A stretch of DNA of 64,000 nt from Amycolatopsis acidicola (GCF_007713735.2 NZ_VMNW02000021.1:52532-116531), one strand, 5' to 3'. Numbered from the stretch's first letter, positions 41,945 through 51,123 are shown. The notes: generated by a model from the letters alone, not told the origin. Translations and numbers: made by a program.

Positions 41945-43278
41945 CAACGGAAATCGACGGGCTGCACCGCGCGGTCGTGGTGGTCGGCGGCGGGCAGGCC
42001 GGGCTGTCGGTGAGTTACCGCCTGTCGCAGGCCGGTATCGATCACGTCGTGCTGGAGCGTGATCGCCCGGGCGGCGAGTGGCGGAACCGGCGGTGGGACA
42101 CCTTCTGCCTGGTGACCCCGAACTGGCAGTGCCGGCTGCCCGGTTTCCCTTACCAGGGCGGCGATCCCGACGGATTCATGGTGCGGGACGAGATCGTGCG
42201 GTACATCGAGGACTACGTGAAGTTCGCCGACGTCCCGCTTGCCGAGGGGGTGACCGCGACGCGGCTGCGGCAGGAGGAGGCGGGCGGCTTCCGGATTTCC
42301 ACGACGCACGGCGAGCTGACCGCCGATCACGTGGTGCTCGCGACGGGCCCGTATCAGGTTCCGCTCACGCCGCGCTACGCGGAGCGACTGCCGGCGTCGG
42401 TGACGCAGATCCACTCGGCGGACTATCGGAATCCGGGCCAGTTGCCCGAGGGTGAGGTGCTGGTGGTCGGCACCGGCCAGTCCGGGTGCCAGATCGCCGA
42501 GGACCTCCATCTGGCCGGGCGGCGGGTGCATCTCGCGGTGGGCAGCGCGCCGCGCGTGGCGCGGTGCTACCGCGGGCGGGACGTCGTGGCGTGGCTGGAC
42601 GACATGGGCTACTACCGGCGTGGCATCGACCAGTTCGCGGACGCGGATGCCGTGCGGTTCCGGGCCAATCACTACGTGACCGGGCGCGACGGCGGGCGGG
42701 ACATCGACCTGCGAGCGTTCGCCCGTGATGGGATGCGGCTCTACGGCAGGCTTTCCGACATCCGCGACGGAGCGCTGACGTTCGCGCCGGACCTCCGGAA
42801 GAACCTCGACGGTGCCGACGCGGTCTCGGAGGGGATCAAGGACTCGATCGACGCCTACATCACGGCGAACGGTCTGGACGCGCCGACCGAAAAGCGTTAC
42901 GTGCCGGTCTGGGAGCCGGACACCGAACCGTCCGAAGTGGACTTGCTTGCGGCGGGGATCACCTCGGTGGTGTGGTGCACGGGATTCGGCCGGGACCACC
43001 GCTGGATCGACGTGCCGGTGTTCGACGGGCGCGGCTACCCGACGCACACCCGCGGCGTCACCAGCTGCCCCGGGCTGTACTTCATCGGGCTGCCGTGGCA
43101 GTACACGTGGGGCTCCGGCCGCTTCTGCGGCGTGGCCGACGATGCCGCCTACCTCGTGTCCCACATAGCCGCGGCCGGCAGGCCGGGCGCGGGCAGCGAG
43201 GTGCACTGGATCGCGGGGACGCCGGAGAGCACCTACCCCGGCGACGAATACTGGACAGCGCCGCGGACGGTGGCCTGA
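41941..43278 (+). CDS. MSMEG_0569-type flavin-dependent oxidoreductase (NitH-like)
   Basis: A 445-residue FMO-like flavoprotein. The FAD motif [16 protein letters not shown] is at the start, with [15 protein letters not shown] after it, and the NAD(P)H motif [17 protein letters not shown] sits near residue 165. The late [20 protein letters not shown] is characteristic of this family. In Nit1 clusters the homologue (NitH) is thought to be a monooxygenase needed for cyanide or nitrile use. GTG start in a GTGA overlap; one base separates it from the next gene. Confidence 0.86.
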   Translation: MTTEIDGLHRAVVVVGGGQAGLSVSYRLSQAGIDHVVLERDRPGGEWRNRRWDTFCLVTPNWQCRLPGFPYQGGDPDGFMVRDEIVRYIEDYVKFADVPLAEGVTATRLRQEEAGGFRISTTHGELTADHVVLATGPYQVPLTPRYAERLPASVTQIHSADYRNPGQLPEGEVLVVGTGQSGCQIAEDLHLAGRRVHLAVGSAPRVARCYRGRDVVAWLDDMGYYRRGIDQFADADAVRFRANHYVTGRDGGRDIDLRAFARDGMRLYGRLSDIRDGALTFAPDLRKNLDGADAVSEGIKDSIDAYITANGLDAPTEKRYVPVWEPDTEPSEVDLLAAGITSVVWCTGFGRDHRWIDVPVFDGRGYPTHTRGVTSCPGLYFIGLPWQYTWGSGRFCGVADDAAYLVSHIAAAGRPGAGSEVHWIAGTPESTYPGDEYWTAPRTVA

Positions 43279-43279
43279 C

Positions 43280-44104
43280 ATGGCTCACGGCATCCATGAC
43301 GCGCACCGCCATCTCGGCGTGATGCCGGCTTATCCGTTCTACGGCGGCCCGCCGGTGCGGCCCGATGTGACGGCGCGTGCCACGATCGACGAGCTCCTGT
43401 CCGATTTGGACAGTGAGGGCACGGAGCGGGCGCTGGTCATCCCGAACTACGGGGTGCCCGACCCGGGTATCGCCTTCTCCTTCAACGAACTGTGCGTGGA
43501 GGCGGCGAGCCGCGACGAGCGGATCCGGGCCGGGCTCTGGGTTTCCCCGCTGGCGCGGGACAAGGAACGGACCGAGGCCGCACTCGCGCTGGCCGGGGAA
43601 CCGGGCGTGCGGGCGCTGAAGCTCAGCTTCCTGCTCGGCGGGCGGGCTTCCGATCCGGACTGCCGGCCAGGACTGGACCGGATCTTCGAGGTCGCCCGGG
43701 CCCACGACCTCGTCGTCCATGTGCACACCTCGCCCGGCGCGGCCTCGGACATCGACGAGGTCGGGAAGCTCGTCGACACCTACGGCGACCGGGTCACGGT
43801 GCACCTCGTGCACTTCGGCGGCGGGATGAGCGGCCACATCAAGCTGGTCTCGCACCGGTTCTTCGACTGGATCGAGGCGGGCAAACGGGTCTACACCGAC
43901 CTGTCGTGGGCCATCGGTTTCGCGCCGCGCTGGCTGGCTCACGAGATCGACCGGCGGGGGATCGGGCACGACCGGATCCTGTTCGCCAGCGACCAGCCCT
44001 GGGGAGACCACGAAGGGGAGTACGCCCGGCTGCGCGCCGCGACCGGTGACGGCGAGCTCGCGGACCTGGTCTTCCGGGGCACTTTCGAAAAGCTCTACGG
44101 GTAA
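43280..44104 (+). CDS. Amidohydrolase family protein of the Nit1 cluster
   Basis: A 274-residue amidohydrolase-2-type TIM barrel. Metal-site residues are in HDAHRHLG, VHVHTSPG and HLVHFGGG, and the conserved Asp is in FASDQPWGDHEGEY. It lies between the flavoprotein and the MSMEG_0572 homologue, spaced 1 bp and 46 bp, so it belongs to the cluster, although an amidohydrolase is not among the named core proteins of the cyanotrophy Nit1C set. It may hydrolyse an amide made by the nitrilase route. Confidence 0.78.
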   Translation: MAHGIHDAHRHLGVMPAYPFYGGPPVRPDVTARATIDELLSDLDSEGTERALVIPNYGVPDPGIAFSFNELCVEAASRDERIRAGLWVSPLARDKERTEAALALAGEPGVRALKLSFLLGGRASDPDCRPGLDRIFEVARAHDLVVHVHTSPGAASDIDEVGKLVDTYGDRVTVHLVHFGGGMSGHIKLVSHRFFDWIEAGKRVYTDLSWAIGFAPRWLAHEIDRRGIGHDRILFASDQPWGDHEGEYARLRAATGDGELADLVFRGTFEKLYG

Positions 44105-44150
44105 TTCCGTGGTGAAGGAACAATCCGAACGAATACCAGAAGGAGAACGC

Positions 44151-44663
44151 GTGTCCGAGCTGACCGAGACCGAGAAGCAGAGCCTCGAGGATATCCCGCA
44201 CCCGTCGCTGCCGGAGGGCTCGAACCTTTACGGCGGGACCAAGGTTTTCCCGGACTACCAAGCGGAACCGGGCCAGTCGTATTTCACGCTCGTGCACGGT
44301 ATCGCGCACGAGTCGTCGGTGAGTTTCGTGGCGATCCTGCAGGCGACCCGCGCGCTGCGCAAGGGATTCGAGGCCGCGATCTACTTCTACGGCCCCGGGT
44401 CGATGAACTGCATGGCCACCCGGGGTTTCCCCACCACCGGGAGCTCGGCGTTCCCGGGCGAGCACAACATCAACGACCAGCTGAAGACCTTCATCAAGGA
44501 AGGCGGCAAGGTGTACTGCTGCCGGTTCGGCCTGTCGCTGCACGGGCTCCGGGAGGAGGACCTGATCGAGGGCGTGATCCCGACCCATCCGCTGGACGTG
44601 CAGGACGCCCTGATCCACTACGCGCGCAAGGGCGCGATCATCAACTCCACCTACATGTGGTAG
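44151..44663 (+). CDS. MSMEG_0572/Sll0783-type nitrogen starvation response protein (NitB-like)
   Basis: A 170-residue protein of the MSMEG_0572/Sll0783 family. It has TLVHGIAHESSVSFVAILQA, FYGPGSMNCMATRGFPTTG and the paired cysteines in KVYCCRFGLSLHG. The layout resembles DsrE-like sulfur-carrier folds, a resemblance I infer from the strand-Cys-helix pattern. The cyanobacterial homologue is induced by nitrogen starvation. GTG at 44151 follows AGAAGGAG; the open frame reaching back to 44046 only overlaps the amidohydrolase gene. Confidence 0.85.
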   Translation: MSELTETEKQSLEDIPHPSLPEGSNLYGGTKVFPDYQAEPGQSYFTLVHGIAHESSVSFVAILQATRALRKGFEAAIYFYGPGSMNCMATRGFPTTGSSAFPGEHNINDQLKTFIKEGGKVYCCRFGLSLHGLREEDLIEGVIPTHPLDVQDALIHYARKGAIINSTYMW

Positions 44664-44697
44664 CCCTCGCGGCTCACTTCGCGTTCCGCCGGAACGG

Positions 44698-44741
44698 GGG
44701 CTGCCGTCCGAACCTGATTCGTGCGGTCCGGCCGGCAGCCC
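44698..44741. other. Long hairpin inside the Nit1 cluster
   Basis: GGGCTGCCG (44698-44706) pairs with CGGCAGCCC (44733-44741) across a 26-nt loop in the 138-bp gap between the 0572 and radical SAM genes, the widest gap in the cluster. It could lower read-through or protect the upstream transcript. Confidence 0.4.
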
Positions 44742-44801
44742 ACGTCGTCTCGTTCTTCCGAAATATCGACGTAACCGGGCTCGAATCTACAGGGAGTTGT
44801 C

Positions 44802-45884
44802 GTGCGCGTTGACGCAGATGAGCAGGGGACGGAGCACCTCGCCGCGAGGGTCGGCCTGGCCGTGCGCGGTGTGAGAGTGGACGCGCCGGTCCGGCGGCAC
44901 AAGGGCGCCGGGCCGAGCGACGACGGCCATGTGGTGATCGACGGCCGCAACGCGACCCTGCCGATCGACCCGGAAAGCCCTTACACCATCGAGGACGGCC
45001 GCGTGCGGCATGGCACGATCGACCTGGGGCTGTCCGTGGAACCCGTTGCGCGGCCGAGGTTCTACGACCTGGAGACCGCGGATGGCGTGCCGTACCGCGA
45101 AATCGCGCTGCTGCACGGGCGCGATGTCCTGGCCACCACCGTGGTCCAGACCTGTATCCGGTACGGGGAGGACCAGCGCTGCCGGTTCTGCACGATCGAG
45201 GAGTCGCTGCGGGCCGGGTCGACGGTCGCGGCGAAGACCCCGGCGCAGCTCGCCGAGGTCGCCGAGGCCGCGGTGCGGCTCGACGGGGTGCGGCAGATGG
45301 TGATGACCACCGGCACCACCGCCGGCCCGGATCGGGGCGCGCGGCATCTCGTGCGGTGCGTGCGGGCGGTGCTGGACGCGGTGCCGGGCCTGCCGATCCA
45401 GGTGCAGATCGAACCGCCCGGCGAGCTCGCGGTGCTGACGGAGCTGCGGGAGGCGGGGGCCACGTCGATCGGGATCCACGTCGAGTCGCTGGACGACGAC
45501 GTGCGGCGGCGGTGGATGCCGGGCAAGTCAACCGTGCCACTGCGGGAGTACGAGGAGGCCTGGGACGAGGCGGTGCGCGTGTTCGGCCGCAACCGCGTCT
45601 CGACCTACCTGCTCATCGGGCTCGGCGAGAACCCGGACGACCTGGTGGCGGGCGCGGGCAGGTTGATCGACCGCGGCGTGTATCCGTTCGTCGTGCCGAT
45701 GCGGCCGATGCTGGGTACGCTCGCCCGGCGCGACGGCGCGAAGGCCCCGTCGCCGGCGCTGGTTCGCGACATCACCGAACGGGTTGCCGCGTTGTTGCGC
45801 CAGGCGGACATGAAGGGCGCGGACCAGGGCGCCGGGTGCGCGGCCTGCGGCGCTTGCGGCGCGCTGAGCGCGGCGGGGGCGTGA
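44802..45884 (+). CDS. MSMEG_0568-type radical SAM protein (NitD-like)
   Basis: A 360-residue radical SAM enzyme of the Nit1 cluster. Cys118, Cys127 and Cys130 give a Cx8CxxC motif (CIRYGEDQRCRFC) rather than the usual CxxxCxxC, with the barrel elements MVMTTGTT and QVQIEPPGE after it. The C terminus ends with a small Cys cluster (GCAACGACGA), possibly for a second metal centre. The reaction is unknown; homologues are required for cyanotrophy. The GTG start has AGGGAG upstream. The next gene begins 4 bp after the stop. Confidence 0.86.
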   Translation: MRVDADEQGTEHLAARVGLAVRGVRVDAPVRRHKGAGPSDDGHVVIDGRNATLPIDPESPYTIEDGRVRHGTIDLGLSVEPVARPRFYDLETADGVPYREIALLHGRDVLATTVVQTCIRYGEDQRCRFCTIEESLRAGSTVAAKTPAQLAEVAEAAVRLDGVRQMVMTTGTTAGPDRGARHLVRCVRAVLDAVPGLPIQVQIEPPGELAVLTELREAGATSIGIHVESLDDDVRRRWMPGKSTVPLREYEEAWDEAVRVFGRNRVSTYLLIGLGENPDDLVAGAGRLIDRGVYPFVVPMRPMLGTLARRDGAKAPSPALVRDITERVAALLRQADMKGADQGAGCAACGACGALSAAGA

Positions 45885-45888
45885 CCCC

Positions 45889-47268
45889 GTGGCCATGATG
45901 GATGTTCTCGCCGTCCTCGGTGATTCCACGAGTGTCGCCAGGCAGCCGGACTTCCGGGTCGAGCAGGCCCAGGACACGGCGGCGATCGAGGCCTACCGGG
46001 CGTTGCGGGCCGAGGTGTTCGTGCGCGAGCAGGGCCTGTTCACCGGGCACGACCTGGATTTCCGGGACGAGGATCCGCGCACGGTCGTGCTCGTCGCGCG
46101 GGACCGGGAGGGCACGGTCGTCGGCGGGGTCCGGCTCGGGCCCGCCGAGGAAGGCCCGGATGTCGGCTGGTGGGTCGGGGGCCGTTTGGTGGTCGCGCCC
46201 GCGAGCCGGGGGCGGATCGGCGCGGCGCTGGTGCGGGCGGCCTGCGCATATGCCGAGAACGCCGGGGTCCTGCGCTTCGAGGCCACGGTGCAGGTTCCCA
46301 ACGAGATCCTGTTCACCCGGCTCGGCTGGGAACGTGTCCGGCCGGTGACGGTCGCGGGCGCACCCCATGTGCTGATGCGCTGGCCCGTCGGGCGTGCCGC
46401 CGCGCTCGCGAAGGCCACGAAAAGCGATCTCGGCTCGCTGCTGACCGGCTTGACCGGGGTGCCGGGTTTCGTGGGTGACGACGGCGTGCCGGTGCCGGGC
46501 AGCGATCTGGTCGCGGCCTGCGACGCGATCGTGCCGTCGATGGTGGAGCGCGATCCGGACTGGGCGGGCTGGTGCTCGGTGCTGGTCAACGTCAACGACC
46601 TCGCCGCGATGGGGGCCGGACCGGTGGGCCTGCTCGACGCGCTGGGCGCGCGGGACCGGTCGTTCGCGGCCAGGGTGCTCGCCGGACTGCGGCGCGCGAG
46701 CCGGGCCTACGGCGTGCCCGTGCTCGGCGGGCACACACAGCTCGGCGTGCCCGCGGCGCTGTCGGTCACGGCGCTCGGACGTGCCGCGCGGCCGATCCCG
46801 GGCGGGGGCGGGAAACCGGGGCAGCGGGTGCGGCTCACCGCCGATCTCGCCGGGCGGTGGCGGCCGGGATATGCGGGCAGGCAATGGGATTCCACGACCA
46901 CGCGGCGCACCCCGGAATTGCGGGCGATGCTCGCTTCGGTCGCGGCCGCCCGGCCCGCCGCGGCGAAAGACGTGTCGATGGCGGGCATCGTGGGGACGCT
47001 CGGCATGGTGGCCGAGGCGAGCGGGTGCGGCGCGGTGCTGGACGTCGCCGCCGTGCCACGGCCGGACGGCGCGACGGTCGGCGACTGGTTCACCTGCTTC
47101 CCGGGGTTCGCGATGCTCACCGCCGGCGGCCCGGCGCTCCCCGCGGGGCCCGCGGTGGGCGCGGAATGCGGGGAACTGGTGGCGGGCAGGGGAGTGGTGC
47201 TCCGCTGGCCGGATGGAGAACTGACCCGGGCGATCGAGTCCGGGGTGACGGGATTGGGGTTGGCATGA
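45889..47268 (+). CDS. GNAT-AIR synthase fusion protein (MSMEG_0567; Sll0786+Sll0787 / NitE+NitF)
   Basis: A 459-residue two-domain protein. Residues 20-165 form a GNAT domain (RAEVFVREQGLF, VAPASRGRIGAALVRAACAYAE). Residues 175-459 form an AIR-synthase/PurM-like domain (NVNDLAAMGAGPVGLLDAL, PVLGGHTQLG and the KDVSMAGIVGTLGMVAEASG block, quoted as landmarks). In cyanobacteria and in the Pseudomonas Nit1C cluster these are two proteins. The GTG at 45889 is taken; ATG codons at 45895 and 45898 are equally possible. It overlaps the nitrilase gene as ATGA. Confidence 0.87.
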   Translation: MAMMDVLAVLGDSTSVARQPDFRVEQAQDTAAIEAYRALRAEVFVREQGLFTGHDLDFRDEDPRTVVLVARDREGTVVGGVRLGPAEEGPDVGWWVGGRLVVAPASRGRIGAALVRAACAYAENAGVLRFEATVQVPNEILFTRLGWERVRPVTVAGAPHVLMRWPVGRAAALAKATKSDLGSLLTGLTGVPGFVGDDGVPVPGSDLVAACDAIVPSMVERDPDWAGWCSVLVNVNDLAAMGAGPVGLLDALGARDRSFAARVLAGLRRASRAYGVPVLGGHTQLGVPAALSVTALGRAARPIPGGGGKPGQRVRLTADLAGRWRPGYAGRQWDSTTTRRTPELRAMLASVAAARPAAAKDVSMAGIVGTLGMVAEASGCGAVLDVAAVPRPDGATVGDWFTCFPGFAMLTAGGPALPAGPAVGAECGELVAGRGVVLRWPDGELTRAIESGVTGLGLA

Positions 47269-48104
47269 GCGTGCTTCGCGTCGCGGCGGTGGCCGCGCCG
47301 TTCGACCGTGACCTGGAGACCGGCTTCGCGCGGATCTCGCGGTTGATCGACCAGGCCCGCGCGGACGGCGTCGGTTTGCTGGCCCTGCCCGAGGCGTGCC
47401 TCGGCGGGTACCTCGCCAACCTCGACGGGGGAGCGGACGGCCCGCCCGCGCTGGCGCTGGACGGACCCGAGATCCGCAGGCTCGCCGCGCTGGCCGGTGA
47501 CCTGGTGGTCACGGCCGGATACTGCGAGAACGCGGGCGGGCGCCTGTACAACAGCGCCGTGTGTGTGACCGGGGACGGCGTACTCGGCAACCACCGCAAG
47601 GTGCACCAGCCGCTGTCGGAGGACGCCACTTACCGGGCGGGCAACGGGTTCGCCGCGTTCGACACGCCGGTCGGCAGGCTGGGCATGATGATCTGCTACG
47701 ACAAGGCGTTCCCCGAGTCGGCGCGCTCGCTGGCGCTGGACGGCGCGGAGATCGTGGTGTGCATGTCGGCCTGGCCCGGCAGCCGCACCAGCCCGGCCGC
47801 GGATCTCGCGCGGGACCGGTGGAAGCGCCGGTTCGACCTGTTCGATCGCGCGCGGGCGCTGGAGAACCAGATCGTGTGGCTGTCGGCCAACCAGTCCGGC
47901 ACGTTCGGCGATCTGCGGTTCGTGGCGAGCGCGAAGGTGGTCGACCCTGGCGGTGAGATCGTGGCGGACACGGGAGTCACCGAGGGGGTCGCGGTCGCCG
48001 AGTTCGATGTGCCGCGGGTGCTGGAGACGGCGCGACGGTCGATGGGCCATCTGCGGGACCGGCGACCCGAGGCGTATGAAGATCTCGTGGCGTCGAGATA
48101 CTGA
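47265..48104 (+). CDS. Sll0784/NitC-type nitrilase
   Basis: A 279-residue member of the carbon-nitrogen hydrolase superfamily with a complete catalytic triad: Glu43 in LPEACLGGYL, Lys112 in GNHRKVHQP and Cys144 in MMICYDKAFPE. It should hydrolyse a nitrile or amide, freeing ammonia. In the Nit1C cluster of cyanide-using bacteria the homologue is essential for growth on cyanide. It is followed after 5 bp by a paralogue lacking the Glu and Cys. Confidence 0.87.
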   Translation: MSVLRVAAVAAPFDRDLETGFARISRLIDQARADGVGLLALPEACLGGYLANLDGGADGPPALALDGPEIRRLAALAGDLVVTAGYCENAGGRLYNSAVCVTGDGVLGNHRKVHQPLSEDATYRAGNGFAAFDTPVGRLGMMICYDKAFPESARSLALDGAEIVVCMSAWPGSRTSPAADLARDRWKRRFDLFDRARALENQIVWLSANQSGTFGDLRFVASAKVVDPGGEIVADTGVTEGVAVAEFDVPRVLETARRSMGHLRDRRPEAYEDLVASRY

Positions 48105-48109
48105 ACCGC

Positions 48110-48943
48110 ATGGGAGCGATCCGTATCGGTGCCGTCGCGGCGCATTTCGGCCGGGATCTCGAGTTCGGCATGCAGCGCATCACCACGCTCATCGACCACG
48201 CTCGCGGGTCCGGCGCGTCCCTGCTGGTGCTGCCCGACGCCGCGCTCGGCGGGTATCTGGCCGACCTCCGGCATCCCGACCCGGAGGCCCTGCCGCCCGC
48301 GCTCGGCCAGGACAGCCGCTACCTCAAGGAGATCGCCGCGCTGGCCGCGGAGATGGTCGTCTGCGTCGGGTACTGCGAAGAGGCGGACGGCGACCGGTAC
48401 AACGCGGCGGTGTGCGTGACCGGGGACGGGGTACTCGGGCGCCACCGCAAGGTGCACCAGCCACCGGGCGAGCTCGCCGCGTATGCGGCGGGGAGCGAGT
48501 TCGCCGCGTTCGACACGCCGGTCGGCCGGATCGGCATGCTCATCGACTACGACAAGACCTTTCCCGAGTCGGCGCGCAGCCTCGCCCTCGACGGCGCGGA
48601 GATCGTGGCCTGCCTGTCGGCCTGGCCGACCAGCATCACCAACCGGGCGCCCCGCATGGCCCAGGACCGCCAGTCCCGCCTCTTCGACCTCTACGACCAG
48701 GCGCGGGCCGCCGAGAACCAGGTGGTCCTCGTCTCGTCGAACCAGACCGGGGCGATGGGCGGAATGCGCTTTCTCGGCCAGGCCAAGGTGGTCGGGCCCG
48801 GTGGCGACATCCTGGCCCGCACCTGGAGCAAGGCGGGGATCGCGATCGCCGAGGTGGACGTGACCGAGGAGGTCACCAAAGCCCGGCGGGTGCTGCACCA
48901 CCTCGGGGAACGCAAACCCGACGCCTACCGGAGAACGACGTGA
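48110..48943 (+). CDS. Nitrilase-fold paralogue with substituted active site
   Basis: A 277-residue protein similar to the adjacent nitrilase over its full length: VCVTGDGVLG, HRKVHQP, FAAFDTPVGR, SARSLALDGAEIV and AENQVV are shared. Two of the three catalytic residues are changed. Glu43 is Asp (LPDAALGGYL) and the nucleophilic Cys is Asp146 (MLIDYDKTFPE), while Lys114 is kept. It cannot work as a thiol nitrilase by the known mechanism. The frame is intact with no sign of decay, so it may be a regulatory or structural partner of the active enzyme. Its stop overlaps the glycosyltransferase start. Confidence 0.83.
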   Translation: MGAIRIGAVAAHFGRDLEFGMQRITTLIDHARGSGASLLVLPDAALGGYLADLRHPDPEALPPALGQDSRYLKEIAALAAEMVVCVGYCEEADGDRYNAAVCVTGDGVLGRHRKVHQPPGELAAYAAGSEFAAFDTPVGRIGMLIDYDKTFPESARSLALDGAEIVACLSAWPTSITNRAPRMAQDRQSRLFDLYDQARAAENQVVLVSSNQTGAMGGMRFLGQAKVVGPGGDILARTWSKAGIAIAEVDVTEEVTKARRVLHHLGERKPDAYRRTT

Positions 48944-50019
48944 GAATCGCGCTGCTGTCCTACTCGACCAAACCCCGGGGCGGCGTGGTGCACACCCTCG
49001 CGCTCGCCGAAGCGCTGGCCGCGGCCGGCGAGGACGTGACCGTATGGACCCTGGGCCGGGGCGGGGACAGCGGCTTCTTCCGGCCGGTCGATTCTCGGGT
49101 GCGGCAGCGGATCGTGCCGTTCCCGGACCGCGAGGGAGAAGGCGTCGGTCCCCGGATCCTGCGCTCGATCGACGCACTGCGCGCCGCCTTCGATCCGGCG
49201 GACTACCACATCGTGCACGCCCAGGACTGCATCAGCGCCAACGCCGTCGAGCGATGCGTCCGCACCGTGCACCATCTCGACCAGTTCACCACTCCGGAGC
49301 TGGCCGCCTGCCACGAGCGGGCCATCGTGCGGCCCTTCGCGCATGTCTGCGTTTCGGCGGCGGTGGCGGAAGAACTGCGCCAGGGCTGGGGAATCAAGGC
49401 CACGGTCATTCCCAACGGCGTCGACGCGCGGCGGTTCGCGCAGGCGGCTGAGGACGGTCCCGCCCGGCGGCGATGGCAGGCCGAACTGGGCCACTACGTG
49501 CTTGCCGTCGGCGGGATCGAGCCGCGCAAGGGCACCCTGGATCTCCTCGAGGCCTACGCCATCCTGCGCGAGTCAGACCCCGGCGTGCGCCTGGTGATCG
49601 CCGGCGGGGAGACCCTGTTCGACTACCGCGACTACCGCGCCCGCTTCGACAAACGCGCCGCCGAACTCGGCGTGGAACCGATGATGCTCGGCCCGGTCGG
49701 GCACGACGAGCTCCCCTCCCTCGTGGCGGCGGCGGGTGTGTTCGCCTTTCCGTCCACAAAGGAGGGATTCGGCCTTGCCGCGATGGAAGCACTCGCCGCC
49801 GGGGTCCCCGTGGTCACCCGGGAACTCCCGGTGCTGCGCGAGGTTTTCGGCGGCGCGGCCCGCTTCGCCGAGGACCCCGCCGGGTTCGCCACCCAGTTCC
49901 GGGCCGCGCTCGACGACCCGGATTCCCTGCGCGTGGCAGGACAGACTCTCGCCGCCGGATACAGCTGGGAGAAGGCGGCCTCCGACCACGTACGGCTCTA
50001 TCGCGACCTTCTGTCCTGA
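48940..50019 (+). CDS. MSMEG_0565-type glycosyltransferase (GT4 fold)
   Basis: A 359-residue GT-B glycosyltransferase. The N-terminal lobe begins RIALLSYSTKPRGGVVHTLALAEAL, and the C-terminal lobe has AVGGIEPRKGTLDLLEAY, and the GT4 motif region FPSTKEGFGLAAMEALAAGVPVV with the Ex7E pair, quoted as family landmarks. The family occurs in Nit1 clusters of actinobacteria and some others; its product may be a glycosylated small molecule. GTG start in a GTGA overlap. It is the last gene of the cluster and lies just before the mobile-element patch. Confidence 0.85.
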   Translation: MRIALLSYSTKPRGGVVHTLALAEALAAAGEDVTVWTLGRGGDSGFFRPVDSRVRQRIVPFPDREGEGVGPRILRSIDALRAAFDPADYHIVHAQDCISANAVERCVRTVHHLDQFTTPELAACHERAIVRPFAHVCVSAAVAEELRQGWGIKATVIPNGVDARRFAQAAEDGPARRRWQAELGHYVLAVGGIEPRKGTLDLLEAYAILRESDPGVRLVIAGGETLFDYRDYRARFDKRAAELGVEPMMLGPVGHDELPSLVAAAGVFAFPSTKEGFGLAAMEALAAGVPVVTRELPVLREVFGGAARFAEDPAGFATQFRAALDDPDSLRVAGQTLAAGYSWEKAASDHVRLYRDLLS

Positions 50020-50051
50020 GTGGACGGCTGAATCAGTCCTCGTCGGGCACG

Positions 50052-50207
50052 ATGATCGGTTTTCCGCCACCGCCCGTCGTCGAAGCCGACCGGGTCCGGC
50101 TGGCCGAGCTGGCGACGCTCGTCCGCGACGGCAGCTTGCGCGTCCTGTCGGTTCCCGCTGTCCGCTCGCCGAAGTACCGACAGGTTTCCAGCCGGGACGC
50201 CGGCTGA
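50052..50207 (+). pseudogene. Possible zinc-type/quinone oxidoreductase C-terminal remnant
   Basis: A short stretch reading VEADRVRLAELATLVRDGSLRV resembles the C-terminal helix and strand of medium-chain NADPH:quinone reductases (VEPDxxxLxxLAxLVDxGxLRV). Nothing before or after continues the match, and the mobile-element patch begins about 100 bp further on. It is probably what is left of a gene disrupted by the insertions. The match is short, so this is tentative. Confidence 0.35.
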
Positions 50208-50302
50208 GCGAGCGAGGATCTCCCCGCCGAACACGTCCAGCCCCACGTCCACGTCGCCGGCGGGTCTGCCCAGACTTCGGTTGGCACCGGGGCTGACTGG
50301 TT

Positions 50303-50600
50303 TCAGGCCGCTGATGCGACCGTGTAGATGGTCTCAAACTCGACCGGGGTGAGCTTGCCCAGGGCGCGTTGTCGGCGTTTGCGGTGGTATTTCGTCTCGA
50401 TCCAGGTGACGATGGCCAGGCGTAGTTCTTCCCGGGTTTCCAGCGCCGGGTGTCGAGAATATTCTTTTGTAGCAAGGAAAAGAACGATTCCATGGCAGCG
50501 TTGTCGCCGCAGGCGCCGACCCGTCCCATCGAGCCGGTAAGACCGTGAGCGTGCAGCAGGCTACGGTAGGCTGCCGAGCGGAACTGGGCGGATTCAATCG
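50303..50600 (-). mobile_element. IS3-family transposase fragment 1, frameshifted
   Basis: The C-terminal part of an IS3-family (DDE, rve domain) transposase: LLHAHGLTGSMGRVGACGDN, then AAMESFFSLLQKN with the catalytic Glu, up to LDTRRW. The frame then breaks near 50440 and continues in another frame as EELRLAIVTWIETKYHRKRR, QRALGKLTPVEFETIYT and the stop at 50303-50305. One missing G would restore it. The N-terminal two thirds are gone; IS30-type sequence begins at about 50594. Confidence 0.82.
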
Positions 50601-51123
50601 GTGGTCGCAACATCAGCTTGGTGGAGTGAGTGTAGGTGATCGTTGAGTGCTTCGGCGGGGGTCCGCCAGTTGAGTGCCTTGCGCGGCCTGTTGTTGAGCG
50701 TGGTGGCGATGGCTTGAAGTTTCTCCGCGCTCCATCGCGATAGGTCTGTACCTTTCGGGAAGTACTGACGTAGCAACCCGTTCGTATTCTCGTTGGTGCC
50801 TTGTTGCCAGGGGCTGTGCGGGTTGGCGAAGTAGTCCGGGATCCCGGTTTCCAGGGTGAATGCCACATGTTCGGACAGTTCTTTGCCCCGATCCCAGGTC
50901 AGCGATCGACACAGCAACTCGGGAAGCGTGCCCATAACAGCAGCGAGCGCGTTCTTCATCGTCACCGCGCCATAGCCGGCGAGCGCGGGGCCGTTCTTGG
51001 TGCGAGGAACGGTGCCATAGCCCACTTCCCGTGGCAGGTGTACCAGCATCACATAGCGGGTGGCGCGCTCGACCAGAGTGCCGATGGCGGAGCGGTTGTC
51101 CTTGCCGATGATGGAGAGTCGGA
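50594..51123 (-). mobile_element. IS30-family transposase, C-terminal remnant
   Basis: About 175 residues of an IS30-type transposase: SIIGKDNRSAIGTLVERATR, then LTWDRGKELSEHVAFTL and NPHSPWQQGTNENTNGLLRQ with the DDE residues, and LNNRPRKALNWRTPAEAL at the end. The 5' half is not contiguous. At 51123/51124 the reading frame runs into the 3' end of a group II intron, so the intron had inserted into this transposase gene. The upstream exon is missing from the window. Confidence 0.85.
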
